A DNA stretch of 64,000 nt from Comamonas sp. SCN 65-56 (GTDB lineage: Bacteria > Pseudomonadota > Gammaproteobacteria > Burkholderiales > Burkholderiaceae_C): the NCBI RefSeq assembly GCF_001724135.1, contig NZ_MEDS01000008.1, positions 1 through 64,000 of the forward strand, in the 5' to 3' direction. The notes below the pieces were generated by a model. The model was not told the origin of the DNA, did no database searches, and saw only the letters and a list, made by a program, of their open reading frames with translations. The translations under genes were made by a program, and so were the position numbers. Every line of letters starts with the position of its first letter. Position 1 is the stretch's first letter. This document shows positions 43,863 through 54,227 of the stretch, piece after piece.

Positions 43863-43904
43863 ATCATCCAATTTGATGATGATTGATGCGAATTGTCGCA
43901 TCAA
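43863..43904 (-). promoter_or_regulatory. Inverted repeats upstream of vapB, putative autoregulatory operators
   Basis: Two dyads: ATCATC / GATGAT (43863-43880) and a perfect 9-base TTGATGCGA / TCGCATCAA with a 4-base gap (43883-43904). They lie 18 and 38 bases before the vapB start, where VapBC complexes normally bind. Confidence 0.65.
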
Positions 43905-43934
43905 ATCGATGACTCACCCCACTCACGCGCCTTG

Positions 43935-45905
<1,971 letters not shown>

Positions 45906-45950
45906 GGCGGCGGATTGTAGGACTGTATGTTCATCCAGTTTCTTCACCCA

Positions 45951-46424
45951 TCAAACAGGGGCCGTGCGCGTCGGCAGCACCAGGCTCCAATGCTGGGTGA
46001 TCAGGGGCGCACCGTCGGCATTCAGGGTCGTGACGGTCATGTCCAGAAAACCGCGTTCCGGACGGCTGCGTGAGGCGCGCAGCCCCGTCACCTCGACCCG
46101 CGCGTGCAGGCTGTCGCCGGGGCGCACCGGGGCGTGAAAGCGCATTTCCTTGAATTCCGCACCCACGATGGGCGTGCTGCCCAGCAACCGCGCATCGACC
46201 AGCAGCCGCATGGTGAGCGCCAGCGTCTGCCAGCCGCTGCCCACCAGCTCGCCAAATACCGTCTGGCGCGCCGCTGATTCGTCCAGGTGCATGGGCTGAG
46301 GGTCGTATTCGCGGGCGAAAGCGACGATCATCTCGCGCGTCACGGTCACGCTGGCGGTCTCGATCACGTCGCCGATCCTGAAATCTTCCAGATGGCGCGG
46401 AGCGTTGGTTTGCGTGTCTTGCAT
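45951..46424 (-). CDS. MaoC-family (hotdog) dehydratase/hydratase
   Basis: 157 residues from MQDTQTNAPRHLEDFRIGDV. The hydratase-2 motif appears as FAREYDPQPMHLDESAARQT with the catalytic Asp and His, and FHAPVRPGDSLHARVEVTGL is the second hotdog strand set. MaoC enzymes hydrate or dehydrate acyl-CoA esters. The start has GGAGAGACCC upstream. It is divergent from the HxlR regulator at 46493 and may be its target. The substrate is not known. Confidence 0.9.
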   Translation of the reverse strand: MQDTQTNAPRHLEDFRIGDVIETASVTVTREMIVAFAREYDPQPMHLDESAARQTVFGELVGSGWQTLALTMRLLVDARLLGSTPIVGAEFKEMRFHAPVRPGDSLHARVEVTGLRASRSRPERGFLDMTVTTLNADGAPLITQHWSLVLPTRTAPV

Positions 46425-46469
46425 GGGTCTCTCCATCCTCTCGGGAACAGCATGGTCATGCCATAATAA

Positions 46470-46484
46470 CTTCATTTTTTGAAG
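46470..46484. promoter_or_regulatory. Short palindrome between maoC-like and hxlR-like genes
   Basis: CTTCA / TGAAG with a 5-base T loop lies 8 bases before the HxlR ATG, in the 68-base divergent gap. It could be an operator for the HxlR protein; this is by position only. Confidence 0.4.
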
Positions 46485-46492
46485 GAACAAGC

Positions 46493-47047
46493 ATGGGATG
46501 GCAAGACGTCGGCGCAAGCCTCTGCCCGGTGGCGCGCGCGCTGGCCGTGGTGGGTGACCGCTGGACGGTGCTGATCGTGCGCGAGCTGTTCCTGGGCACC
46601 CGGCGCTTCGAGGATTTCCAGGCGCAAACGGGCATGTCCTCGCACCTGCTCTCGACGCGGCTCAAGCGCCTGGAATCGGATGGCATCGTGCGGCGCACGC
46701 CCTACAGCGAGCGCCCGCCACGCTACGAATACCGGCTCACGCCCAAGGGGCTCGATCTGTACCCGCTGCTGCTCAGCCTCAAGGCCTGGGGCGAAAAGTG
46801 GAGCGGTCTGCCGCGCCGGGGCGAGCCCGCGCTCACCATCACGCACCGCCCCTGCGGCCACCCGGTGACGCTCGCGCCCGTTTGTCCCGAATGCCAAACG
46901 CCGGTCAACGCCAAGGATGCCGTCGCCACGTTGAGCGCGGGCTTTCAGGCCGAGCGACTGGCACGCCGCGCAGGCGCCGCCGCGCACGCAGAGGGCCCGC
47001 GCCCGACCGGGCACCAGCGCCGCAAGCCCGCCCCTCTGGCCCCCTGA
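46493..47047 (+). CDS. HxlR-family transcriptional regulator
   Basis: 184 residues. The winged-helix HxlR domain starts CPVARALAVVGDRWTVLIVR (about 11-30), with ELFLGTRRFEDFQAQTGMSS, LLSTRLKRLESDGIVRR and the wing segment RYEYRLTPKGLDLYPLLLSL. A C-terminal cysteine-containing part (CGHP ... CPECQTP) could bind metal. HxlR proteins sense redox or small molecules through an N-terminal cysteine (Cys11 here). It is divergent from the MaoC gene. Confidence 0.93.
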   Translation: MGWQDVGASLCPVARALAVVGDRWTVLIVRELFLGTRRFEDFQAQTGMSSHLLSTRLKRLESDGIVRRTPYSERPPRYEYRLTPKGLDLYPLLLSLKAWGEKWSGLPRRGEPALTITHRPCGHPVTLAPVCPECQTPVNAKDAVATLSAGFQAERLARRAGAAAHAEGPRPTGHQRRKPAPLAP

Positions 47048-47115
47048 AACCGTTTCCTTTACCCACAGACGCGCGTCGGCCCCTTCCGGCCAGCGCACAC
47101 TCCCACGCTTCCCGC

Positions 47116-48333
47116 ATGTCCACCACCACCCGAAACCTCCCGATGCTCCAGGTGCTCGCCTGCGGCGGCATCATCGTCACGCTGTCACTGGGCATACGCC
47201 ACGGCTTCGGGCTGTGGATGCTGCCGATCACGCAGCAAATGGGCTGGACGCGCGAGACCTTTGCGCTGGCCATTGCGATCCAGAATCTTTCCTGGGGCGT
47301 GCTCGGCATCTTTGGCGGCATGCTGGCCGATCGCTACGGCGCGTTTCGCGTGCTGCTGGGTGGCACGGTGCTGTACGCGGCGGGCCTGCTGGGCATGGCG
47401 CTCTCGCCCACGCCGTTTTTGTTTGCGCTCACCACCGGCGTGCTGATCGGCGCGGCGCAGGCGGGCACCACCTACTCCATCATCTACGGCGTGATCGGCC
47501 GCCAGATCGCGCCCGAGCGCCGCTCCTGGGCGATGGGCGTGGCAGCGGCGGCGGGGTCGTTTGGCCAGTTCCTCTTGATGCCGATCGAGGGGCAGATAAT
47601 TCTGCAACTGGGCTGGCAGACGGCACTGCTCATCATCGTCGTGCTGGCGCTGATGATGGCGCCGCTGGCCTTTGGCCTGCGCGAGCCCGGCTTTCACGCG
47701 CACCATGCTGCCAAACGCACACAGACGGTGCGCCACGCCCTCGCCGAGGCGCTGCGCCACCCGCCCTATCTGCTACTGACGGCGGGCTACTTCGTCTGCG
47801 GCTTCCAGGTCACCTTCATCGCGGTGCACCTGCCCGGTTACCTCTCGGACAAAGGCCTCACGCCGCAGGTGGCCGCGTTTGCCCTCGCAATCGTCGGGCT
47901 GCTGAACATCGTCGGCTCGTACAGCGCCGGGCTGCTCGGGCAGCGCTTTCAAAAGCGCTGGATCCTCGCGGGCATCTACGCCACGCGCGCCGTCGTCATC
48001 GCGCTGTTTCTGCTGGCGCCGATCTCGCCCGCTTCGGTCTACCTGTTCGCAGCCGTGATGGGATTGCTGTGGCTCTCGACCGTGCCGCCGACCAACGCGG
48101 TGGTGGCGCAGATTTTCGGCGTGCAGCATTTCTCGATGCTCAGCGGTTTTTCCTTCTTCAGCCACCAGCTCGGCAGCTTCATGGGCGTGTGGCTGGGCGG
48201 TTATCTGTACGATCGCACCGGCAGTTATGACGTGGTGTGGCTGATCGCCATTGGCCTGAGCGTGATGGCGACACTGCTCAATCTGCCCGTGAAGGAGACC
48301 CCCGTGAACCGCGCCGCCGCGCACGCCGCATGA
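47116..48333 (+). CDS. MFS transporter (monocarboxylate-type)
   Basis: 405 residues with 12 helices. The first half starts GIIVTLSLGIRHGFGLWMLP and has GGMLADRYGAFRVLLGGTVL, the MFS loop 2-3 signature. The second half has GYLSDKGLTPQVAAFALAIV and LGSFMGVWLGGYLYDRTGSY. This style fits the MCT/OFA group that moves organic acids. It is coupled by a four-base overlap to the small gene that follows. Start MSTTTRNLPMLQVLACGG is the only Met that fits helix 1. Confidence 0.92.
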   Translation: MSTTTRNLPMLQVLACGGIIVTLSLGIRHGFGLWMLPITQQMGWTRETFALAIAIQNLSWGVLGIFGGMLADRYGAFRVLLGGTVLYAAGLLGMALSPTPFLFALTTGVLIGAAQAGTTYSIIYGVIGRQIAPERRSWAMGVAAAAGSFGQFLLMPIEGQIILQLGWQTALLIIVVLALMMAPLAFGLREPGFHAHHAAKRTQTVRHALAEALRHPPYLLLTAGYFVCGFQVTFIAVHLPGYLSDKGLTPQVAAFALAIVGLLNIVGSYSAGLLGQRFQKRWILAGIYATRAVVIALFLLAPISPASVYLFAAVMGLLWLSTVPPTNAVVAQIFGVQHFSMLSGFSFFSHQLGSFMGVWLGGYLYDRTGSYDVVWLIAIGLSVMATLLNLPVKETPVNRAAAHAA

Positions 48334-48452
48334 GCACTCTGCGCATCCTGCTCTGGCTCGCGCTGCTGCTGGCACTGGCGGCAGCGGCCATGCTGTACTT
48401 GCAACCCGGCTTCATGGTGCTGCTGGCCGAGCAAGTCTGGGCCTGTTTCTGA
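48330..48452 (+). CDS. Very small single-helix protein after the MFS gene
   Basis: 40 residues, MSTLRILLWLALLLALAAAA, then a short tail PGFMVLLAEQVWACF. The ATG overlaps the MFS stop (ATGA), and the stop is one base before the methyltransferase start, so all three look translationally coupled. It has one membrane helix. Function unknown. The tight spacing supports it as a real gene rather than chance. Confidence 0.6.
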   Translation: MSTLRILLWLALLLALAAAAMLYLQPGFMVLLAEQVWACF

Positions 48453-48453
48453 G

Positions 48454-49005
48454 ATGCACGAAAACCTCGCACCGTCAGACTGGATACGGCGCTGGACCCA
48501 CCTCGTGCGCCCCGGCGGCACGGTGCTGGACGTGGCCTGCGGCATGGGCCGACACTTGCGCTGGTTTCATGATCGAAATCACGTTGTAACCGGTGTGGAT
48601 CAAGCGCAAGAAGCTATTGATTCAATATCAAATCTGGGCGAAGCCATTTGCGCCGATATCGAAAACGGCCCCTGGCCGCTGGCCGGGCGCCAGTTCGACG
48701 CCGTGGTCGTCACCAATTACCTCTGGCGGCCGCTTCTGCCGACGATCGCCCAGAGCGTCGCACCCGACGGCGTGCTGCTGTACGAGACCTTCGCCATCGG
48801 CAACGAGACGGTGGGCAAGCCCTCCAACCCCGACTTTTTGCTGCGCCCCGGCGAGCTTTTGGGCGCCTGTGCCGGACTGCGCATCGTGGCCTACGAAGAC
48901 GGTTTTCTCGGCGCACCCGAACGCTTCGTGCAACGCATCGCGGCGGTGCGAGTGGACGATGCAAGGTCAACCGCGCCGCGGCGCCTGCCGTTGGCAGTGC
49001 CATAG
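48454..49005 (+). CDS. Class I SAM-dependent methyltransferase
   Basis: 183 residues. SAM motif I is VLDVACGMGRHLRWF (near 27-41), followed by VTGVDQAQEAI (motif II, acidic residue binding the ribose), and QFDAVVVTNYLWRPL as motif IV. The central part, VDQAQEAIDSISNLGE, is encoded by a degenerate repeat copy. The substrate is unknown; it resembles small TehB/UbiG-like methyltransferases. It is probably in the MFS operon and is followed 24 bases later by dapA. Confidence 0.88.
   Translation: MHENLAPSDWIRRWTHLVRPGGTVLDVACGMGRHLRWFHDRNHVVTGVDQAQEAIDSISNLGEAICADIENGPWPLAGRQFDAVVVTNYLWRPLLPTIAQSVAPDGVLLYETFAIGNETVGKPSNPDFLLRPGELLGACAGLRIVAYEDGFLGAPERFVQRIAAVRVDDARSTAPRRLPLAVP
48568..48632 (-). 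repeat. Dispersed palindromic repeat, degenerate copy inside the methyltransferase gene
   Basis: On the minus strand it reads AATAGCTTCTTGCGCTTGAT, then CCACACCGGTTACA. Only the left arm is clear; the right arm is degenerate. It lies in frame in the gene, which is AT-richer here than its surroundings. Confidence 0.45.
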
Positions 49006-49029
49006 AATGCTCCTTTGCGGTTTTCACCC

Positions 49030-49935
49030 ATGCCCATGACCTCCCGCGGCTACCTCTTCACCGGCAGCACCGTTGCCCTCGTCACCCCCATGCACGAGGA
49101 CGGCAGCGTTGACTACCCCACTCTGCGCAAGCTGATCGACTGGCACATCCAGGAAGGCACCGACTGCCTGAGCGTCGTCGGCACCACGGGCGAATCTCCC
49201 ACGGTCAACGTCGACGAGCATTGCGAGATCATCCGCGTGACGGTCGAGCAATCCAGGGGGCGCGTGCCGGTGCTCGCCGGTTGCGGCGCCAATTCCACGC
49301 ACGAGGCGATCGAGCTCGCGCGCTTTGCCAAGAAGGTCGGCGCGCACAGCCAGTTGCAGGTGGTGCCCTACTACAACAAGCCGACGCAAGAAGGCCAGTA
49401 CCAGCATTTCAAAGCCATCGCCGAAGCCACGGGCGACCTGCCCATGGTGCTCTACAACGTGCCCGGCCGCTCGGTCGCCGATCTGCAGCACGACACCGTG
49501 CTGCGCCTGGCACACATCCCCGGCATCGTCGGCATCAAGGAAGCCACTGGCGACATCGGCCGCGCGCAGTGGCTGATCCGCGACGTGCCCGAGGGCTTCG
49601 CGGTCTATTCGGGCGACGACCCCACGGCCGTGGCGCTGATGCTGTGCGGCGGCCAGGGCAACATCAGCGTGACGGCCAATCTCGCGCCGCGCCTGATGCA
49701 CGAACTGTGCGTGGCCGCGATCGCGGGCAACGCGGCCGAGGCGATGAAAATCCAGCGCCAATTGATGCCGCTGCACAAGCACCTGTTCGTCGAAGCCAAC
49801 CCTATCCCCGTCAAGTGGGCGATGGCACGCATGGGCCTGTGCGGCCGGGCGATGCGCCTGCCGATGACGCCGCTGGCCAACCAGCACGAGGCCACGGTCG
49901 AAGCGGCGCTGCGCGCCAGCGGTCTGCTCGGCTGA
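49030..49935 (+). CDS. dapA: 4-hydroxy-tetrahydrodipicolinate synthase
   Basis: 301 residues. DapA condenses pyruvate with aspartate semialdehyde, the first step specific to lysine and diaminopimelate. Schiff-base lysine Lys170 in GIKEATGD, Tyr142 in LYNVPGR, Thr52-Thr53 in VGTTGESPT and Tyr114-Tyr115 in [12 protein letters not shown] are all present. Start MPMTSRG at 49030; a Met two codons on is also possible. bamC follows 34 bases later, the usual proteobacterial order. Confidence 0.98.
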   Translation: MPMTSRGYLFTGSTVALVTPMHEDGSVDYPTLRKLIDWHIQEGTDCLSVVGTTGESPTVNVDEHCEIIRVTVEQSRGRVPVLAGCGANSTHEAIELARFAKKVGAHSQLQVVPYYNKPTQEGQYQHFKAIAEATGDLPMVLYNVPGRSVADLQHDTVLRLAHIPGIVGIKEATGDIGRAQWLIRDVPEGFAVYSGDDPTAVALMLCGGQGNISVTANLAPRLMHELCVAAIAGNAAEAMKIQRQLMPLHKHLFVEANPIPVKWAMARMGLCGRAMRLPMTPLANQHEATVEAALRASGLLG

Positions 49936-49969
49936 TCGATTCCCTTTCCCGTCTACGAAAGATTCCCGC

Positions 49970-51061
49970 GTGAACCCGACCCTACGCCTGGGCCTGCTGG
50001 GCCTCGCTGTCACACTCTCCGCGTGTTCCGTTCTGGACAGCGACAAGATCGACTACAAGAGCGCCCAGCGCGGCTCTTCGCTCGAAGTCCCGCCAGACCT
50101 GACGCAGCTCTCGACCAACACGCGCTATGTCGTGCCGGGTGGCTCCACTTCCGCCGCCGCATATGAAGCAGGTCGCGCGCAACAAGCCAAGGCCGGAGAC
50201 ACTGCCGCGCCCAAGGCCGTCGGCGACGTGCACATCGAGCGCGACGGCAACCAGCGCTGGCTGGTCGTCGCGCGCTCGCCCGACGCGCTCTGGAGCCCGG
50301 TGCGCGATTTCTGGCTGGAGCACGGCTTCACGCTGGAAATCGACCAGCCCAAGCTCGGAATCATGGAAACGGACTGGGCCGAGAACCGCGCCAAGATTCC
50401 GCAGGACGTGGTCCGCCGCACGATAGGCAAGATATTCGATTCGCTCTACTCCACCGGGCTGCGCGACAAATTCCGCACTCGGCTGGAGCGCCGCGCCGAC
50501 GGCGGCACCGACATCTACATCACCCACAAGGGCATGGAAGAGGTCTATACCAACGCCCAGAAGGACAACACCATCTGGCAGCCGCGCCCGGCAGACCCGG
50601 AGCTGGAGACCGAATTCATCCGCCGGTTGATGATCAAACTCGGCGTCTCCGAGGAGCAAGCCAAGGCCGCCGCAGCCGCAGCGCCACAGGCTGCGCCCGC
50701 AGCGGCAAAACTCGTCAACGCCGACGGCACGCAGGTGATTCAGATGGACGAGGACTTCGACCATGCCTGGCGCCGCGTCGGTCTGTCGCTGGACCGCACC
50801 GGCTTCACCGTCGAAGACCGCGACCGTGCCCAAGGCACCTACTTCGTGCGCTATGTCACGCCGACGGACAAGAAGGAACCCGGCTTCTTCGGCAAGCTCT
50901 TCGGCAGCTCCAGCAATGCCGCCGCACCCGAGAAATACCGCATCGTGGTGCGCAGCAACGCCAGGCAGAGCACGGTGTCCGTCCTGCGTTCGGACGGCAG
51001 TGCGGAGACTTCCGCCAATATCGAGCGCATCCTGCGCATTCTTGCTGACGATCTGAAATAA
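49970..51061 (+). CDS. bamC: Outer-membrane assembly lipoprotein BamC
   Basis: 363 residues from a GTG start. Lipobox TLSACS with Cys19, then the unstructured BamA-binding N-terminus (IDYKSAQRGSSLEVPPDLTQ) and two helix-grip domains (about 75-200, about 240-360) linked by an Ala/Pro-rich stretch. It is a Bam-complex lipoprotein that helps insert outer-membrane proteins. It ends LADDLK and the operon closes at the terminator 51083-51110. Confidence 0.93.
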   Translation: MNPTLRLGLLGLAVTLSACSVLDSDKIDYKSAQRGSSLEVPPDLTQLSTNTRYVVPGGSTSAAAYEAGRAQQAKAGDTAAPKAVGDVHIERDGNQRWLVVARSPDALWSPVRDFWLEHGFTLEIDQPKLGIMETDWAENRAKIPQDVVRRTIGKIFDSLYSTGLRDKFRTRLERRADGGTDIYITHKGMEEVYTNAQKDNTIWQPRPADPELETEFIRRLMIKLGVSEEQAKAAAAAAPQAAPAAAKLVNADGTQVIQMDEDFDHAWRRVGLSLDRTGFTVEDRDRAQGTYFVRYVTPTDKKEPGFFGKLFGSSSNAAAPEKYRIVVRSNARQSTVSVLRSDGSAETSANIERILRILADDLK

Positions 51062-51082
51062 GCGCAGGCCCGAAAACGAAAA

Positions 51083-51110
51083 GCCCCGGCATTGCGCACG
51101 GGGCTTTTTT
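51083..51110. terminator. Bidirectional terminator after bamC
   Basis: GCCCCG (51083-51088) pairs with CGGGGC (51099-51104) with a 10-base loop, flanked by AAAA on the left and six T on the right. It can also end the converging lipoprotein gene at 51157. Confidence 0.85.
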
Positions 51111-51156
51111 GCGGCCAATCGCGGAAAGCGCCATCGGCCGGTGATTGACCGAAAGA

Positions 51157-51540
51157 TTACTTGCCGGTGGCGGCGGCAGCAGCCTTCTCGGCGGCTTCCT
51201 TGGCGGCAGCGGCAGCGTCCTTGGTCGCATCAGCGGCAGCGCTGCCTGCATCCTTGGCGGCATCAACGGCGTCTTTGGCTGCTTCCTTGGCAGCACCGGC
51301 GGCATCCTTGGCGGCGTCCGCCGTCGCTGCACCAGCATCCTTGGCAGCATCCACAGCGGCTGTACCCGCCGCCTTGGCGGCATCGACTGCATCCTTCGCA
51401 GCATCCTTGGCTGCATCGGCGGCAGAGGCCGGTGCCGGTGCTGCGGCAGGGGCGGGCGCCGGGGTCGGCTCCTGCTTGTTGCCGCAACCAACCAGCGCCG
51501 CAGCAGCCAGCAACGAAGCCAAAAGGACAGAATATTTCAT
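51157..51540 (-). CDS. Ala/Lys/Asp-repeat lipoprotein, LEA-like
   Basis: 127 residues. Signal and lipobox MKYSVLLASLLAAAALVGC (Cys19) are followed by a short Pro/Ala linker, then near-periodic repeats of the type DAAKDA, DAAKAAG and KEAAKDAV to the end. The period of 11 or so residues, with Ala, Lys and Asp only, resembles LEA group 3 proteins and would form an amphipathic helix or disordered brush at the envelope. No function is known. The codons repeat strongly, so the length may vary between strains. Confidence 0.75.
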   Translation of the reverse strand: MKYSVLLASLLAAAALVGCGNKQEPTPAPAPAAAPAPASAADAAKDAAKDAVDAAKAAGTAAVDAAKDAGAATADAAKDAAGAAKEAAKDAVDAAKDAGSAAADATKDAAAAAKEAAEKAAAAATGK

Positions 51541-51697
51541 GACAAATCCAATGAAAGCCGCAGGAATCCTGAAAAACCGCTCCATCGGCCCTGCTGGCCA
51601 CCGATGGACGCGCCCCACAGCCCACTCTGCTGCAGAAAAACTAGTCTATTTTAGGCGGCGTCTGTCAATTCTGGTTTACCCGGAATGCAAACAGTTG

Positions 51698-52204
51698 TCA
51701 CAGCCCCAGCACCGACGCTGGAAACCCCGGAGAGGACCTGGCGAGAACCCACTCGTCCAGCAGTTCGCGCTGCAACACCAGGCGCGCCGGCTCACCGCCG
51801 CTCACCCCGTTGCTGCGCACCGGATCCAGCCGCTGCACCACCCAGCGTTCGGACCATAGAACGCTGGGCAGGTCCGTTGCGTTGACGCCAGCGCACTTGC
51901 GCGCGGTGATCAGGTGGTCCCATTGCACGCGCCATTGCACAAAGCGCGGGTGCAGGCGCACGATGGCATCAAAGCTGGCGGCGAGCAGCGTCATACGCCG
52001 CCCGGCGCCAGACCACTGCTGCAGACTCTCGATGACCACGCGCTCGCCCAGCGGCCAATCGGCGAAATCGGCATCGCTGAGCACCAGCTCCCGCCAACCC
52101 GTACGCGCGGCGCAGGCCAAGGCATCGCGCACCAGCTGGCGAAACGCCTCCCGCCCCTCGAAGCGACCGGTGGGTAATGCGATTGCCGACTCGCCAGTAT
52201 TCAT
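51698..52204 (-). CDS. Conserved hypothetical protein (DUF7931-like)
   Basis: 168 residues. It contains RFEGREAFRQLVRDALACAA, then LSDADFADWPLGERVVIESL and RLHPRFVQWRVQWDHLITAR, a pattern I associate with DUF7931 proteins of betaproteobacteria, though I cannot confirm the number. No signal or membrane segment is visible. Its start is 55 bases from the divergent SlyD-like gene. Role unknown. Confidence 0.7.
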   Translation of the reverse strand: MNTGESAIALPTGRFEGREAFRQLVRDALACAARTGWRELVLSDADFADWPLGERVVIESLQQWSGAGRRMTLLAASFDAIVRLHPRFVQWRVQWDHLITARKCAGVNATDLPSVLWSERWVVQRLDPVRSNGVSGGEPARLVLQRELLDEWVLARSSPGFPASVLGL

Positions 52205-52259
52205 GCCCCTACCCTCCTTGCGCGGCTACCTTGCGCCACAACTGCGACAATTCTCTCCC

Positions 52260-52760
52260 ATGCACATCACTGAACATTGCGTCGTCGCCCTGACCTGGGT
52301 TCTGCAGGACACCCTGGGTGAAGAACTGGACGTGCTGGACGAGCCCGTCGATTTCCTGGTCGGCGGCGACGACCTGCTCGCCCGGCTGGAACAGGCGCTG
52401 CAGGGGCATGCGGCCGGCGACAGCCTGGCACTGCACCTGGAGCCGGAAGAAGCCTTTGGCGATTACGACGAAAGCCTGCTGTTCCTGGAGCCGCGCACCG
52501 CTTTCCCGGCGGAAATCGAGGAAGGCATGATCATCGAAGGTGCGCACCTGCCGGCCGATCTTGCCGACCGGCTGCCGCAGGAGCCGCTGTACACGGTCGC
52601 CCAGCTCTACCCCGATCATGTGGTGCTCGATGGCAACCATCCGCTGGCGGGCATTGCACTGCGGCTGCAACTCAAGGTGCATGCGGTGCGCGAAGCGACC
52701 GAAGAAGAAACCGAGCGGCGCAGCGCCGGCACGGGTTTTTTCCGCCTCGGTACCTCCTGA
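52260..52760 (+). CDS. FKBP-type peptidyl-prolyl isomerase, SlyD-like
   Basis: 166 residues, MHITEHCVVALTWVLQDTLG. The FKBP core shows VDFLVGGDDLLARLEQALQG and then the insert-in-flap domain with EPEEAFGDYDESLLFLEPRT, the SlyD layout. The His-rich metal tail of E. coli SlyD is absent, as in many betaproteobacteria. It helps fold proteins in the cytoplasm. Divergent from the DUF7931-like gene and convergent with the glycine-zipper gene 20 bases away. Confidence 0.92.
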   Translation: MHITEHCVVALTWVLQDTLGEELDVLDEPVDFLVGGDDLLARLEQALQGHAAGDSLALHLEPEEAFGDYDESLLFLEPRTAFPAEIEEGMIIEGAHLPADLADRLPQEPLYTVAQLYPDHVVLDGNHPLAGIALRLQLKVHAVREATEEETERRSAGTGFFRLGTS

Positions 52761-52780
52761 GAGCTTGAGAGACAAACGCG

Positions 52781-53278
52781 CTACATGCGCGTGATCTGCC
52801 CCTGGTAGACGCGCACGCGCTCGCCGTTGCGCAGCCCACCCAGGCTGGGCACTTCATAAACCTGCTGCGCACCGTCGTCGAAACGCACCGTCACGTAGTT
52901 CTGGCCGCTGCCGCCGCGGTTGCTCTGCTGCTCAATGGCATTGCCTGCCAATGCGCCGACGACCACACCGGCAATGGTGGCCAGCGCCCGTCCGGTGCCA
53001 CCGCCCACCTGGTTGCCTATCACTCCGCCCGCCACACCGCCCGCGACCGCGCCGACTCCGCTGGTGCCGCCACCATCGCGCCGGCCTTCAACGGCCACCA
53101 CGGTGCCATAGCGCGTGCCATAGGGGTCCGACTGGTTCTGATACATCTGCCCCTGCGGGTAGGCTTGGCGTTGCTGGGCATAGGGGCGCTCGCGATGGGT
53201 GGCACAGCCCGCCAGCGCCAGTGCCACTACCGCAGCAGCAGCCACGCCGGCCGCACGGTTGTTCTGAATCATCTTCAC
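52781..53278 (-). CDS. Glycine-zipper outer-membrane lipoprotein (SlyB/17-kDa-antigen type)
   Basis: 165 residues. Lipobox ALAGCATH with Cys25; then Gln/Tyr-rich linker PYAQQRQAYPQGQMYQNQ; then a glycine zipper at about 74-115 (GVGAVAGGVAGGVIGNQVGG, ATIAGVVVGALAGNAIEQQ), and a C-terminal strand part. The domain matches SlyB-like lipoproteins, which stabilise the outer membrane. The start has AAGGAGTGAAG upstream. Function is by family only. Confidence 0.9.
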   Translation of the reverse strand: MKMIQNNRAAGVAAAAVVALALAGCATHRERPYAQQRQAYPQGQMYQNQSDPYGTRYGTVVAVEGRRDGGGTSGVGAVAGGVAGGVIGNQVGGGTGRALATIAGVVVGALAGNAIEQQSNRGGSGQNYVTVRFDDGAQQVYEVPSLGGLRNGERVRVYQGQITRM

Positions 53279-53308
53279 TCCTTCAAAAATGGGGCGCAGC
53301 CCTCGGCA

Positions 53309-53755
53309 TCACTGCCGCCCCGTGGAACCATACCCACTCTGACCGCGCTCGCTCGGTGCAAATTCCCGCACCTCGCGCAGCTCGGCCTGCAGCACCGGCA
53401 CGATCACCAGCTGTGCCAGCCGCTCCATGGGCTGCAAGGTGTACTCAACGCCGCTGCGGTTCCATGCGCTGACCATCAGCTCGCCCTGGTAGTCGCTGTC
53501 GATCAAACCCACCAGATTGCCCAGCACGATACCGTGCTTGTGCCCCAACCCCGAGCGCGGCAGGATGAGCGCCGCGCAGCCCGGGTCTTTCAGGTGGATC
53601 GCCATGCCGGTAGCCACCAGCTCCCATCGTCCCGGGGCCAGCGTCAGCGGCGCCTGCAGGCAGGCGCGCAAGTCCAATCCGGCACTTCCCGCCGTGGCGT
53701 AACCCGGCATGTGCACGCGCAGGCGCTCATCAAGAATCTTGAAATCCAGTTGCAC
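53309..53755 (-). CDS. dut: dUTP diphosphatase
   Basis: 148 residues from a GTG start with GAGGAACACC upstream ([19 protein letters not shown]); no ATG fits the family start. All five Dut motifs are seen: [44 protein letters not shown] and the glycine-rich arm [12 protein letters not shown]. Dut breaks dUTP to dUMP, so uracil is kept out of DNA. It follows the small membrane protein and coaBC on the same strand. Confidence 0.96.
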   Translation of the reverse strand: MQLDFKILDERLRVHMPGYATAGSAGLDLRACLQAPLTLAPGRWELVATGMAIHLKDPGCAALILPRSGLGHKHGIVLGNLVGLIDSDYQGELMVSAWNRSGVEYTLQPMERLAQLVIVPVLQAELREVREFAPSERGQSGYGSTGRQ

Positions 53756-53763
53756 GGTGTTCC

Positions 53764-54204
53764 TCAAGCTTTGCGGCCTTTTCCAGCCGCTGTCGCGCGC
53801 TGAATGGTCTGTTTCACGCGGTGTATCAAAGCCGCGGCAATGAACGCGAAAGCAATCAAGCCCTGCACCGGCTCCAGCTCCGGTATCCACCACACCGCCA
53901 GCCACGACAGCACGATCGGCACCACCAACACCGTCACCAGAAAGCCAAGCCCGGAAGCCTTCCACGCAGTGGTCGCAGCACCCTTCTTGCCGCCCGGGCG
54001 CTGGAGTGCGCCGGGCGCAGCCACCGCCGGGCTGGCTGGCCTGGAACCCTGCTGACCGGGAGCCGATGCGCCCGGCAATTGCGTATGGCTATCGTGTGAC
54101 TGCGCACCAGGCGACGGCTGCCCCCTGCTGACGAGCTGCTCCACATAGCGCGCGAAATCGCCGTCTGGCGGCGTATGGCCCAATTGCGGCGGTTTTTCCG
54201 ACAT
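53764..54204 (-). CDS. Hypothetical membrane protein between coaBC and dut
   Basis: 146 residues. A hydrophilic Gln/Pro/Ser-rich N-terminus (about 1-80) is followed by two helices ([40 protein letters not shown]). It is only 8 bases from dut and 23 from coaBC, so it is part of that operon. I do not recognise a family. A membrane anchor or scaffolding role is a guess. Confidence 0.6.
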   Translation of the reverse strand: MSEKPPQLGHTPPDGDFARYVEQLVSRGQPSPGAQSHDSHTQLPGASAPGQQGSRPASPAVAAPGALQRPGGKKGAATTAWKASGLGFLVTVLVVPIVLSWLAVWWIPELEPVQGLIAFAFIAAALIHRVKQTIQRATAAGKGRKA

Positions 54205-54227
54205 CGCTCCTCCCTTCAGTCGCCCCG

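Noticed and set aside
51161-51859. A plus-strand Ala/Ser-rich frame opposite the repeat lipoprotein
   Set aside because: Repetitive codons on the minus strand create an open antisense frame; the minus strand has a signal peptide and lipobox.
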